From positions 1-45,383 of the forward strand of contig JAFAGC010000047.1 in the NCBI GenBank assembly GCA_023423065.1: 45,383 nucleotides of DNA, written 5' to 3'. The notes beneath the pieces were generated by a model. The model worked only from the letters and a program-made list of their open reading frames with translations, ran no database searches and had not been told where the DNA came from. Positions within the stretch are counted from its first letter, which is position 1. Each line of letters starts with the position of its first letter. The DNA comes from Pseudomonadota bacterium (GTDB lineage Bacteria; Pseudomonadota; Gammaproteobacteria; Steroidobacterales; Steroidobacteraceae). This document shows, piece after piece, positions 17,475 to 25,527 of this stretch. Both the position numbers and the translations under genes were made by a program.

Positions 17475-17485
17475 CGGGAATATTG

Positions 17486-18430
17486 TCAGTTGGCTTTCGG
17501 AGGCGGACCCGCTGCGAAGGCCGGCGGGGAAGTGTTGCTGACGTCGGGCGTCGGCGATGCGATGCCGCCCTTCGGAATCTCGATGCCCGCGGCCCACGCG
17601 ATGCCGTTCAGCAGGAACTTGCGATAGTTGTCCTGCGCGAGGTTGTCGCGGAAATCCAGGCCACCGAACACGAACCCGCGACCCCCGTCGTCGCGCTGGA
17701 AAGCCCACGCGGCCACCTGCGGGCCCATCTTGAACCTGTCTTCCTTCGGCGTGCCGAGGATCAGCTCGGTGCGCCGCTTGTCGTTCGGCGGCAGGAAGTA
17801 GCGCGAGAACACTTCGTCGCGGTAGTTCCACGGCTGCACTCCGCGCAGGATCGGGTGTTTCCGGTCGAGCAGCGTCATCGACCACTGGTCGACGGGATTC
17901 TTCGAGGCGCCCTGCACCCACAGACCGCCGGTCCATTGCAGGTAGTAAGCCCGCGCCGCCCAGTTCTCGGCCCAGCTCGCGTAGTGCAGCAGCACGACGC
18001 CGATCCGGTTCTGCTTGATCAATTCGTCCAGGGCCTTGAGATACGCGGTGGTCTCTTCATCGTAGCCGCGGCCGTTGGTGGTCGGGTCCGGCGGGAACAG
18101 AGGATGAGTTTCCTTTTCGTGCCGGTCCGAGCTCGAATCGATGACGATGACGGACGCGGTGCGCACCGCCGTGAGGTCGCGCGGCAATCTGCCGACCAGC
18201 ACCTCGGTGTGCACGCCCGGAAGATTCGTCGCGTTGTCGAACGACTCCGCGAGCGTGCGCAGGTCGAGCTCGTATTCGTGACGCCCGCTTCCGCCGTGAT
18301 CGCGCGGACCTGCCACGAACAGGATCTTCTTGTCGGCCGCGAACGCGGGCTGCGGCATCGCGCCCGATATCGCACAAAGCAGGGCGCACATCACGGCGCA
18401 TGCGGCGAATCCGCGAGTAATTCGATTCAA
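17486..18430 (-). CDS. Secreted ThuA-like domain protein, probable TTG start
   Basis: A 314-residue ThuA/trehalose-utilisation-like protein (glutamine amidotransferase-like fold). Recognisable blocks are KKILFVAGPRDHGGSGRHEY, VIVIDSSSDRHE, GVVLLHYASW and GRGFVFGGLDFRDN. TTG at 18430 is preferred because AGGGGG lies four bases upstream (18435-18440) and the product then begins with a clean signal peptide (LNRITRGFAACAVMCALLCA to AFA). An ATG at 18481 or longer would put 17 or more extra residues before it. The gene leads a tight cluster with the quinoprotein (11-bp gap) and the Tat epimerase; ThuA relatives are linked to sugar use but their reaction is unsettled. Confidence 0.83.
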   Translation of the reverse strand: MNRITRGFAACAVMCALLCAISGAMPQPAFAADKKILFVAGPRDHGGSGRHEYELDLRTLAESFDNATNLPGVHTEVLVGRLPRDLTAVRTASVIVIDSSSDRHEKETHPLFPPDPTTNGRGYDEETTAYLKALDELIKQNRIGVVLLHYASWAENWAARAYYLQWTGGLWVQGASKNPVDQWSMTLLDRKHPILRGVQPWNYRDEVFSRYFLPPNDKRRTELILGTPKEDRFKMGPQVAAWAFQRDDGGRGFVFGGLDFRDNLAQDNYRKFLLNGIAWAAGIEIPKGGIASPTPDVSNTSPPAFAAGPPPKAN

Positions 18431-18730
18431 GCAACCCCCTGGAGATCGTGCGGCGGATCTTGCGGCAGCGCGTACCGCCATGGCGTCGTAGTTCACCGCA
18501 CACGCGCGTCCGGGGCAAGCCGATGCGTCAATAGTTGATTGCTCGAAGATGCAGTCGATATCAGGGTTGCCCCGACGTTCGCGACTGCCTTGCATGTTTG
18601 GGCGAGCCACGGAAGACGACGCCTCATGCGTCTGGAGCGCCCGCGCCGGGTGTGCTCACGAGAAATACGCGATCGAGCGTCGCCACAATTGTTCATCACT
18701 TCCGGACGGGCCGGCCGGTAGCGTACGGCC
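18431..18730. other. Divergent intergenic region, about 300 bp
   Basis: This stretch separates the minus-strand ThuA cluster from the plus-strand DUF4184 gene and must contain promoters for both. I see no repeat, RNA gene or strong sigma-70 boxes. The only clear element is the AGGGGG ribosome-binding site at 18435-18440. Apparent open frames here are short and lack ribosome-binding sites. Confidence 0.5.
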
Positions 18731-19465
18731 ATGCCATTCACGGTGTCACACGCGGCCGCCGTGCTGCCGCTGCGTCGATTCAGGAGCCTGCCGCTGGCCG
18801 CGCTCGTGATCGGCAGCATGTCGCCGGATTTCTCGTACTTCACGCCGTGGACGCTGTATCTCTACACGCACAGCATTCCGGCGCTGTTCTGGTTCTGCTG
18901 GCCCCTCGGCCTCGCGCTCTGGATCCTGTTCGTGCGCGTGGTCGAGACGCCCACGCTCGCCTTGCTGCCCGATTCCTGGAAGGCCCGCTTCACGCCCTCC
19001 GAAAGACCGTTCACGGCCGGGCTGATCGCGCGTGCATCGATCGCCGTCGTCATCGGCGCGGCAACGCACATTACATGGGATGCGTTTACGCATGGAAACA
19101 CGCCGGTCGTGCGCGCGATGCCGTCCCTGCACGTCACGGTATTCGAGATAGGGGACTACGCAGTTCCGCTGTACAAACTACTGCAGCACCTGAGTACCTT
19201 GTTCGGACTCGCGGCACTCGCCACCTGGGCGTGGCGTCTCGAACCGCGCGAGATCGTGACCAGCGGCGAGGTCTCACGGCGTTCGCGCCTCGGCGCGTCG
19301 CTGTTCCTGATCACGACGTCACTGGTGTGGGCCTTCTCGAACTCCGCCCTGCACTCGACAAACCACCTCGAAGCCGACCTCTTTCACCTGGCGGTCGGCG
19401 GAATGACAGGCTGGGCGATGGCGTGGATCGTGGTCGCGCTGGTGTTGAACCGAAGACCGCGGTGA
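18731..19465 (+). CDS. DUF4184 family integral membrane protein
   Basis: A 244-residue inner-membrane protein with about six hydrophobic helices. The N-terminus MPFTVSHAAAVLPL and the following GSMSPDFSYF, later THITWDAFTH, are the hallmark of DUF4184. The conserved His and Asp residues resemble those of membrane-bound metal-dependent hydrolases, so a hydrolase role is possible but unproven. It converges on msrA with 4 bp between stop codons. Confidence 0.87.
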   Translation: MPFTVSHAAAVLPLRRFRSLPLAALVIGSMSPDFSYFTPWTLYLYTHSIPALFWFCWPLGLALWILFVRVVETPTLALLPDSWKARFTPSERPFTAGLIARASIAVVIGAATHITWDAFTHGNTPVVRAMPSLHVTVFEIGDYAVPLYKLLQHLSTLFGLAALATWAWRLEPREIVTSGEVSRRSRLGASLFLITTSLVWAFSNSALHSTNHLEADLFHLAVGGMTGWAMAWIVVALVLNRRPR

Positions 19466-19469
19466 CTGA

Positions 19470-20102
19470 TCAGGCGTATTTCACGCCGCACCCACCCAAC
19501 CCACAGTACCCATTCGGATTCTTCGCCAGGTACTGCTGGTGATATTCCTCGGCATAGTAGAACTCCGGCGCCTCGCGGACCTCGGTCGTGATCGCCGCGC
19601 GATGCGCCTTCGACAGCGCCTCCTGGTACCGACGCATGCCCTCCTCGGCAGCCTTCTTCTGTTCGTCCGTGGTCCAGTAGATAGCCGAGCGGTACTGCGT
19701 GCCGACGTCGTTGCCCTGGCGCATGCCCTGGGTCGGATCGTGCGATTCCCAGAACGCCTTGAGCAGCGTCTCGTAGCTCACCTTCGCGGGGTCGTAGATC
19801 ACGCGCACGATCTCGGCGTGCCCCGTGCGGCCCGAGCACACCTCTTCATAGGTCGCGTTCGGCGTATAGCCGCCCGCGTAACCGACCGCGGTCGTGACGA
19901 CGCCGGGGATCTGCCAGAACTTGCGTTCGGCGCCCCAGAAACAGCCGAGTCCGAAAAAGGCTTCCTCGAGACTCCCGGTCGCCGGCTGCTTGATGTTGCT
20001 GCCGTTGACGAAGTGTTTGCCCGAGAGGGGCAGCGGCGTGTTGCGGCCGGGCAGCGCCTGGTCCTGCGCGGGAATGACGGTCTTCTTGCTGAGGAGGGCC
20101 AT
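19470..20102 (-). CDS. msrA: Peptide-methionine (S)-S-oxide reductase MsrA
   Basis: A 210-residue methionine sulfoxide reductase A, which repairs the S-epimer of oxidised methionine in proteins. The catalytic motif GCFWGAE carries Cys54; resolving cysteines are in the glycine-rich tail GYCGLGGCG. Length matches the longer MsrA type. The ATG at 20102 (MALLSKKTVIPA) is preceded by a purine-rich stretch; an upstream in-frame start would add 22 residues not seen in relatives. No export signal is evident, so it is cytoplasmic, using thioredoxin as donor. Confidence 0.95.
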   Translation of the reverse strand: MALLSKKTVIPAQDQALPGRNTPLPLSGKHFVNGSNIKQPATGSLEEAFFGLGCFWGAERKFWQIPGVVTTAVGYAGGYTPNATYEEVCSGRTGHAEIVRVIYDPAKVSYETLLKAFWESHDPTQGMRQGNDVGTQYRSAIYWTTDEQKKAAEEGMRRYQEALSKAHRAAITTEVREAPEFYYAEEYHQQYLAKNPNGYCGLGGCGVKYA

Positions 20103-20206
20103 TTGGACTCCTGGTCGGTGGATCGCGGGGGGCCGACCCAGTGTGGGGTGGCACCCGGCATTCCTCAAGTATGGTCCGGTGGTGGGGTTCGTTAGACTCG
20201 CGCGCG

Positions 20207-20782
20207 ATGACCGAATCCGTCAGCACCCCGCGCCTGCGCGCCACGTTCGCGATCTATCTCGCGCTGATCGCCGCCGCGGCCTTCATCGGACCGCGCAATG
20301 TGCAGTCCTGGGCCTATTACGTCTCCGGCTCCGTCGGTTTCCTCTGCGTCGCGCTCGCCTGTCTGGGCCGCATCTGGTGCTCGGTATTCATTGCCGGGCG
20401 CAAGGACGCGATGCTGGTCACCACCGGTCCCTATGCGACCTGCCGACATCCGCTCTATTCGTTGTCCGTGCTCGGCGCCCTGGGGCTGGGGCTGACGACC
20501 CGTTCGCCGCTCCTGTGCGCCGTGACCGTCCTCGCGATCCTGGCGCTGGTACTCGTCGCGGCCGCGAGGGAGGAAAAGGCCCTCGCGAGCGCCTTTCCGG
20601 AGGCGTTCGCGGCCTACGTCGCCGCCACCCCAAACAAGTGGTGGCCCGCCTCCTCGAGGTTGCTGCCGGATCGCATCGAGGTGCACCCCGCGGTCCACTG
20701 GAAGGCATTCCTGGACGCCGGCTCGTTCTTCCTGCTCTGGCTGATGTTGGCTGCTTCGACGGAATATCGCCTGTCCATGTAG
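20207..20782 (+). CDS. Isoprenylcysteine carboxyl methyltransferase (ICMT)-like membrane protein
   Basis: A 191-residue membrane protein with four to five hydrophobic helices. The motif VTTGPYATCRHPLYS is the ICMT/phospholipid methyltransferase signature, and REEKALASAFPEAFAAYVA matches the conserved EE-x-L-x6-F-x2-Y tail that binds S-adenosylmethionine. Bacterial members methylate lipids or small molecules, not prenylated proteins; the substrate is unknown. It is divergent from msrA with a 104-bp gap. Confidence 0.85.
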   Translation: MTESVSTPRLRATFAIYLALIAAAAFIGPRNVQSWAYYVSGSVGFLCVALACLGRIWCSVFIAGRKDAMLVTTGPYATCRHPLYSLSVLGALGLGLTTRSPLLCAVTVLAILALVLVAAAREEKALASAFPEAFAAYVAATPNKWWPASSRLLPDRIEVHPAVHWKAFLDAGSFFLLWLMLAASTEYRLSM

Positions 20783-20830
20783 GACTGCCGTCTGATACGC
20801 AACGGCCCGGGACCGACCTAGTCTCGGCGC

Positions 20831-21307
20831 ATGAACACCCGAAACCTCTATGCCTGCGCACTCGCCCTCGCCCTAACTAACCTGCCCGGCTGCGCCTCGA
20901 AATCGACGCCGGATGAACCCACGCAATCCACCGCCACGCTCGTGAACACGTACTGGCGTCTCGGCAAGGTCGGGGAGCGGGTGGTGACGACGCCGCAGGG
21001 CGCGCAGGACATCTACTTCGTGATGCAGTCGGACAACCAGCGCGTGACCGGATTCTCCGGCTGCAATCGCATGATGGGCTCGTACGCGCTCAACGGCAGC
21101 GAGATCAAGTTCGACCAGATGGCGGGCACGCGCATGGCCTGCCTCGGCGACAGCATGAAGATCGAGGACGAGTTCCTCGCGATCTTTCCGCGCGTGGCGC
21201 GCTGGGAAATCAGCGGACAGACGTTGCAGTTGCTCGATGCGGACGGCAACCCGCTCGCGACGTTCCAGGCCCGCTCGCCGGACCCTACGAGCGCGCGGCT
21301 CGACTGA
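20831..21307 (+). CDS. META domain (HslJ-like) lipoprotein
   Basis: A 158-residue lipoprotein with lipobox LPGC (Cys21). The mature part is a META domain: NTYWRLGKVG at the start, then VTGFSGCNRMMGSYALNG, the central family signature, and MAGTRMACLGDSMKIEDEF. HslJ is a heat-inducible META-domain lipoprotein linked to novobiocin tolerance in E. coli; this protein shares the domain only. It is located in the outer or inner membrane facing the periplasm. Confidence 0.88.
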   Translation: MNTRNLYACALALALTNLPGCASKSTPDEPTQSTATLVNTYWRLGKVGERVVTTPQGAQDIYFVMQSDNQRVTGFSGCNRMMGSYALNGSEIKFDQMAGTRMACLGDSMKIEDEFLAIFPRVARWEISGQTLQLLDADGNPLATFQARSPDPTSARLD

Positions 21308-21316
21308 CGCATCCGA

Positions 21317-21634
21317 CTAACGCGCCGCTTCCCGTACGCAGCGGTATTCGCGCGTCACGCGCCAGCGATTGCAGCGCTCATTCGTGCCGTCGATACATGC
21401 ACGGGCTTCGCCTTCGCGCGTGGCGCCCTGGCGAAAGCCCCAATCGGCGCAACGTTCGCGCACCAGCGTCGTTGCGGCGCGATCGTCCACCTGCGGATTC
21501 TCGAAGCGGCGGAACTCATAAGAGATGCTGATGGTGCCCGCCTGCGGGTCCGAATCGGATTCCGACCAGAACTTGTAGGTGGTGCAGCCGGCCATTACGG
21601 CCAGCACGGCAACGATGGGCAGCGCGCGTGTCAT
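21317..21634 (-). CDS. YecR-like lipoprotein (paralogue 2)
   Basis: A 105-residue lipoprotein with lipobox VMAGC (Cys17). The mature part repeats the pattern of the gene at 12438-12782: ISISYEFRRFENPQVDD, RCADWGFRQGA, a central Cys, RCNRWRVTREYRCVREAA. The ATG at 21634 is chosen for the lipobox; a much longer reading upstream crosses the TPR gene on the other strand and is not real. It converges on the META lipoprotein with a 9-bp gap between stop codons. Confidence 0.76.
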   Translation of the reverse strand: MTRALPIVAVLAVMAGCTTYKFWSESDSDPQAGTISISYEFRRFENPQVDDRAATTLVRERCADWGFRQGATREGEARACIDGTNERCNRWRVTREYRCVREAAR

Positions 21635-21718
21635 AAGGCGAACTGTAGCCGGTTTTGAGTCACGGAACGCGGGGGTCCGTTCTGGCGCATTGTCCCGCGC
21701 CGCGATATATAGGGCGCC

Positions 21719-22216
21719 ATGCATCGCCGTGCCGCTCCCCTGGCTGCGCTGTTGATCGCCCCGGCCGTCATCTATTCGTCGGCCGCGGCGCAATCCAACA
21801 CCGTCATCGGCGCCCCCAACCCGCTCATCAGCGATGGCGCACGCGCCATGGAAGCCGGCCGGTTCGAGGAAGGCATGCGACTCACGCTCGCGGGACTCGA
21901 ACTGCCGGCGCCGCCCGCGGACGCCGCCGCGGCGCATTCGAACCTGTGCGCCGCATACGTCTATTTCAAGCGTTACGACGAGGCGCTGTCTCACTGCAAT
22001 GACGCGCTCGAACTCGACACGACGAACTGGCGCACGTACAACAATCGCGCCGCCGTGTTCGTCGGCATGAAGAAGTTCGACCTCGCCATGACGGACGTGA
22101 ACACCGGGCTCACGATCGCGCCGAATTCTGCGACACTGCTCAAGAGCCGCGAGGTGGTCTCCGAACACCAGGCGGCGTACGGGCACGACCGCAGGCGCAA
22201 ACCGAAAAAAACCTGA
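21719..22216 (+). CDS. Periplasmic TPR protein
   Basis: A 165-residue protein with a signal peptide (MHRRAAPLAALLIAPAVIYS, cleavage after AAA). About two to three TPR units follow (AHSNLCAAYVYFKRYDEALS, TYNNRAAVFVGMKKFDLAMT), then a basic tail (GHDRRRKPKKT). Its TGA stop overlaps the ATG of the LplT-PlsC gene by one base (TGATG), indicating coupled translation and a possible link to envelope lipid recycling. Confidence 0.8.
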   Translation: MHRRAAPLAALLIAPAVIYSSAAAQSNTVIGAPNPLISDGARAMEAGRFEEGMRLTLAGLELPAPPADAAAAHSNLCAAYVYFKRYDEALSHCNDALELDTTNWRTYNNRAAVFVGMKKFDLAMTDVNTGLTIAPNSATLLKSREVVSEHQAAYGHDRRRKPKKT

Positions 22217-24153
22217 TGCAACTACCCGAACAGGTGCCCGGCGCGGAAGCGTCGCAATTCGCGCTGCTCAAGACCCGCCGATTCCTGCCCTTCTTCCTCA
22301 CGCAGTTCTTCGGCGCCTTTAACGACAACCTGTTCCGCAATGCGTTGATCGTGTCCGTCACGTTCGGCGCGACGGTCGCCGCGGAGAAGGCCAAGATCCT
22401 CGCGAACGTCGCTCCGGGCCTGTTCATCCTGCCGTTCTTCCTGTTTTCCGCGATCGCGGGACAGCTCGCGGACAAGTACGAGAAGAGCCGGCTGATCCGC
22501 CAGACGCGCGCCGCCGAGGTGGTGGTGATGCTGGCCGCCGCGGTCGCGCTGTATTACTCGCACATACCGTCGCTGCTCGCGCTGCTGTTCCTGCTGGGCG
22601 TGCTCGCGACGATCTTCGGGCCGCTCAAGTATTCGCTGATGCCGCAGCATCTGCGCCAGAGCGAGCTGGTCGGCGGCAACGCGCTCGTGGACTCGGGCAC
22701 GTTCCTCGCGATCCTGATCGGCACGATCATGGGTGGTTTGCTCGTGCCGACACCGGAATCGACGGTGACGGAGAGCGGCGCGAGCCATGCGGGCATCGCG
22801 GCGTCGGTCGCGATGGTCGTCGTGGCCATCGTGACGTACTTCTTCTCGCGCTTCATTCCCCGCGGCGAGGCGACGGATCCCGCGTTGCGCGTGAATTTCA
22901 ATCCGCTCACGGCGACCTGGCAGGTGGTCAGGTTCGCGGCGCAGACACGCGCCATCTTCCTCTCGCTGCTCGGTATTTCGTGGTTCTGGCTGGTCGGCGC
23001 GCTGATCCTCGCGCAGCTCCCGGCCTACACGCACGACGTACTGCGCGGCGACAAGTCGGTCTACACGCTGCTGCTCGCGGCGTTTTCGATCGGCACGGCG
23101 CTCGGTTCATTGGCGTGCGAAAAACTGTCGGGGCACAAGGTGGAGATCGGCCTGGTGCCGCTCGGCTCGATCGGGATGACCGTTTGCCTCATCGACCTGT
23201 ACTTCGAGCGCACGGGCCTGCCCGCGGGCGGCGCGCCGGTCGTCGCTTGGACGCAGTTCGTCTCCGAGGGCGGCTGGGACATCGTGCTCGACTGCGCGCT
23301 GATCGGTGCATTCGGTGGTTTGTTCATCGTGCCGCTGTACGCACTCGTCCTGCAGCGCAGCGCCGAAAGTCACCGCGCTCGCATCATCGCGTGCAACAAC
23401 ATCCTCAACGCGCTGTTCATGGTGCTCGCGTCGGCGCTCGCGATCGGCTGGTTGTCCGCGGGCATGACGATCCCGCAACTGTTCATCCTCGCGGCCGTGC
23501 TGAACGCGATCGTCGCGACGTACATCTACACACTGGTGCCCGAGTTCCTGATGCGCTTCCTCACGTGGGTGCTCATCAACACGATGTACCGCATCAAGGT
23601 GCAGGGCCTCGAGAACATCCCCGAGCGCGGACCCGCGCTGCTGGTGTGCAATCACGTGAGCTTCATGGACGCGCTCGTGATCGGCGGCAGCGTGCGGCGG
23701 CCGGTGCGTTTCGTGATGGACCACAACATCTTCAAGGTCCCGGTGCTGGGTTTCATCTTCCGCACCGCGCGCGCGATCCCGATCGCGCCGGCGCGTGAGG
23801 ACGCCGAGACCTTGCGCAGCGCCTACGATCGCATCGACGAGGAGCTCGCGGACGGACAACTCGTGTGCATCTTTCCGGAAGGCAAACTCACGCGCGACGG
23901 CGAGATGAGCGAGTTCAAGAAAGGCGTGGAGAAGATCCTCGAGCGGCGCGCGGTGCCCGTCGTGCCGATGGCGCTGCGCGGACTGTGGGGCAGCTTCTTC
24001 AGCCGCCGCGACGGCAAGGCCGCGATGTCCCGCCTGCCCCGCCGCTTCTGGTCGCGCATCGAACTGGTCGCGACCGCCCCCGTGCCCGGCACCGATACCA
24101 CCGCCACCGGCCTCCATCGCATCGTCTCCGGCCTCCGCGCGGACTGGCAGTAA
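22216..24153 (+). CDS. LplT-PlsC fusion: lysophospholipid-type MFS transporter with acyltransferase domain
   Basis: A 645-residue two-domain inner-membrane protein. Residues about 1-420 are a 12-helix MFS transporter similar to LplT (FFLTQFFGAFNDNLFRNALI is the signature start). Residues about 440-645 are a PlsC-type acyltransferase with NHVSFMD (the HX4D motif), a RTARAIPI block, FPEGKLTRDG and VVPMALRG. In E. coli LplT flips lysophospholipids in and Aas reacylates them; many homologues fuse MFS, acyltransferase and an AMP-binding acyl-ACP ligase domain. The ligase domain is absent here, the stop falling directly at a family B repeat, so acyl-ACP or acyl-CoA must come from elsewhere. Two-domain forms exist naturally, so truncation is not proven. 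Confidence 0.9.
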   Translation: MQLPEQVPGAEASQFALLKTRRFLPFFLTQFFGAFNDNLFRNALIVSVTFGATVAAEKAKILANVAPGLFILPFFLFSAIAGQLADKYEKSRLIRQTRAAEVVVMLAAAVALYYSHIPSLLALLFLLGVLATIFGPLKYSLMPQHLRQSELVGGNALVDSGTFLAILIGTIMGGLLVPTPESTVTESGASHAGIAASVAMVVVAIVTYFFSRFIPRGEATDPALRVNFNPLTATWQVVRFAAQTRAIFLSLLGISWFWLVGALILAQLPAYTHDVLRGDKSVYTLLLAAFSIGTALGSLACEKLSGHKVEIGLVPLGSIGMTVCLIDLYFERTGLPAGGAPVVAWTQFVSEGGWDIVLDCALIGAFGGLFIVPLYALVLQRSAESHRARIIACNNILNALFMVLASALAIGWLSAGMTIPQLFILAAVLNAIVATYIYTLVPEFLMRFLTWVLINTMYRIKVQGLENIPERGPALLVCNHVSFMDALVIGGSVRRPVRFVMDHNIFKVPVLGFIFRTARAIPIAPAREDAETLRSAYDRIDEELADGQLVCIFPEGKLTRDGEMSEFKKGVEKILERRAVPVVPMALRGLWGSFFSRRDGKAAMSRLPRRFWSRIELVATAPVPGTDTTATGLHRIVSGLRADWQ

Positions 24154-24193
24154 TGGGGACATTCCTCGATTCCTAGCAAATGGGGACAGACCT
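24152..24193. repeat. Solo copy of REP-like repeat family B, carrying a start codon
   Basis: This 42-bp segment matches the arms of the 379-bp element (7036-7078) apart from two inner mismatches (CGATT for CGTTT and AAATGG for AAACGG). It begins within the TAA stop of the LplT-PlsC gene (24151-24153). The second mismatch creates the ATG at 24180-24182 that opens the next gene. Confidence 0.85.
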
Positions 24194-24839
24194 CCAGTCC
24201 GGCGGACAAGTACTCAAGAAGGACGCGTTCGGCAGCATCACGCGCGTGGGGAACACGGTCGTGCGGGATGCCCGGCACGCGCGCCCCTGGGCGAGAATGC
24301 TCGCTCGTCACCTCATGCGGCGCGAGCACCGTGCGCTCACGCGGCTGGCGCTCGGCAATGGGATCGAAGGAGCTCCGCGCGTGCTCGAGTGCCAGGCGAA
24401 CCTGCTCACGCGGAGTTGGGTCGAGGGCTCGCCCATGCACATCGCGAAGCCGCGCGATCCGGCATATTTTCGCGCGGCGTTCAACCTCCTGCGCCGCGTG
24501 CACGCCGCCCGAGTGATCCACAACGATCTCGCCAAGGAAACCAACTGGCTCGTGACGCCGGACGGCCGCCCCGCCCTCGTCGACTTCCAGCTCGCGATGA
24601 CCCTCACGCGTCGCGGCCGACTAGCGCGCTCCCTGGGCCACGACGACATCCGTCACCTGCTCAAGCACAAGCGCACCTATCTTCCGGAGCGGCTGACCGC
24701 GCGCGAAATACGCATTCTCGCGACACCGTCGCTGCTGTCGCGTGCCTGGATGGCGAGCGGCAAGAAGGTCTACCTAGTCGTGACGCGCAGGATCTTCAAC
24801 TGGCGCGACCGGGAAGGCGCGGGCGATCGGCAGGACTAG
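24180..24839 (+). CDS. Atypical small protein-kinase-fold protein (RIO/KdkA-like)
   Basis: A 219-residue kinase-like protein. The catalytic-loop equivalent is VIHNDLAKETNWL (Asp116, Asn122) and the metal-binding aspartate is Asp135 in ALVDFQLA, where DFG has become DFQ. A clear beta-3 lysine is not visible; the corresponding VVRDAR has Arg. Such compact folds occur in RIO, Kdo/heptose and small-molecule kinases, and the target is unknown. The only plausible start, ATG at 24180, lies in the repeat, giving MGTDL; a TAG sits two codons upstream. The stop overlaps the convergent DUF1801 gene. Confidence 0.72.
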   Translation: MGTDLQSGGQVLKKDAFGSITRVGNTVVRDARHARPWARMLARHLMRREHRALTRLALGNGIEGAPRVLECQANLLTRSWVEGSPMHIAKPRDPAYFRAAFNLLRRVHAARVIHNDLAKETNWLVTPDGRPALVDFQLAMTLTRRGRLARSLGHDDIRHLLKHKRTYLPERLTAREIRILATPSLLSRAWMASGKKVYLVVTRRIFNWRDREGAGDRQD

Positions 24840-25258
24840 CCCGGGTATCGCCGGCGCAATTCGGCGAGCGAATTCTTCGCGACCTGCCTGAGCACCGACC
24901 GGTCCAGGTCATCGAGCTTCTTCACGTACACGCAACCGGCACCCGCCTTGTGTTTGCCGAGCTTCGCCATGAGCTTCGCATCCTTCGGGCCGCAGACCAT
25001 GTACAACACCAGTGCGCCCTTGCGCGGCGAGAACGCCAGCAGAGGCGCATCGCCCTCATGGCCGCTCTCGTACACGTAGTGATACGACCCGAAGCCCACG
25101 ATGCTGGGACCCCACATCTTCGGCCCTTTCCCCGTGAGTTCGCGGAATAGTTCGATGAGCTCCTTGCTGTCCGCGAGTTGCCGCTCGCTCGCGACCTTTT
25201 TCAGGAACGCCGCCGGACTCACTTTCGTCGGCTTGGTTTTCTGCTCGTTCTTGCCCAT
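24836..25258 (-). CDS. DUF1801 domain protein
   Basis: A 140-residue protein with the DUF1801 pattern (LTGKGPKMWGPSIVGFGSYHYVYESG, then GALVLYMVCGPKDAKLMAKLGKHKAGAGCVYVKKLDDLD, split here only by position). The fold is a YdhG/SufE-like alpha/beta domain of unknown role. Its ATG at 25258 lies inside the end of the RpoA-CTD-like gene (40-bp overlap in another frame), so the two are expected to be co-translated. It ends overlapping the stop of the kinase-like gene on the other strand. Confidence 0.83.
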   Translation of the reverse strand: MGKNEQKTKPTKVSPAAFLKKVASERQLADSKELIELFRELTGKGPKMWGPSIVGFGSYHYVYESGHEGDAPLLAFSPRKGALVLYMVCGPKDAKLMAKLGKHKAGAGCVYVKKLDDLDRSVLRQVAKNSLAELRRRYPG

Positions 25259-25527
25259 GTCAAACCCTGTTCCTCGAGCGACTGGCGCAATTTGACCATT
25301 GCGTTTGGCCCCATGCCGTGCAGTTCGAGCACCTCGGTTTCGGTCTTGCGCGCGAGCTTCGCGAGCGTCGTGAGTTGCGCGCCCTCGAGCGCACGCCGCG
25401 CGGGAGCGGCGAGCCGGGCGAGAAACCCATCCGCGGGCGCGCGCGCCTCCTCGCACTTCAGGCACGTCGGGCAGTCGGAGCTCTTGAAGTACACATGGCC
25501 CCGCGGGCACACCCGGCGGGATTTCAT
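25219..25527 (-). CDS. Zinc-ribbon plus RNA polymerase alpha-CTD-like helix-hairpin-helix protein
   Basis: A 102-residue protein. Residues 1-30 carry CPRGHVYFKSSDCPTCLKC, a zinc-ribbon-like cluster. Residues about 50-90 (LTTLAKLARKTETEVLELHG then MGPNAMVKLRQSLEEQGL) resemble the RpoA C-terminal domain, which contacts DNA and activators. The protein has no other RNA polymerase part. It overlaps its GNAT neighbour upstream by one base (TGATG) and the DUF1801 gene by 40 bp. Confidence 0.82.
   Translation of the reverse strand: MKSRRVCPRGHVYFKSSDCPTCLKCEEARAPADGFLARLAAPARRALEGAQLTTLAKLARKTETEVLELHGMGPNAMVKLRQSLEEQGLTWARTSRKPSRRK

Noticed and set aside
22216..24153. Calling the LplT-PlsC gene a pseudogene truncated by the repeat
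   Set aside because: Both visible domains are complete and two-domain proteins of this size are known, so the frame is treated as intact.
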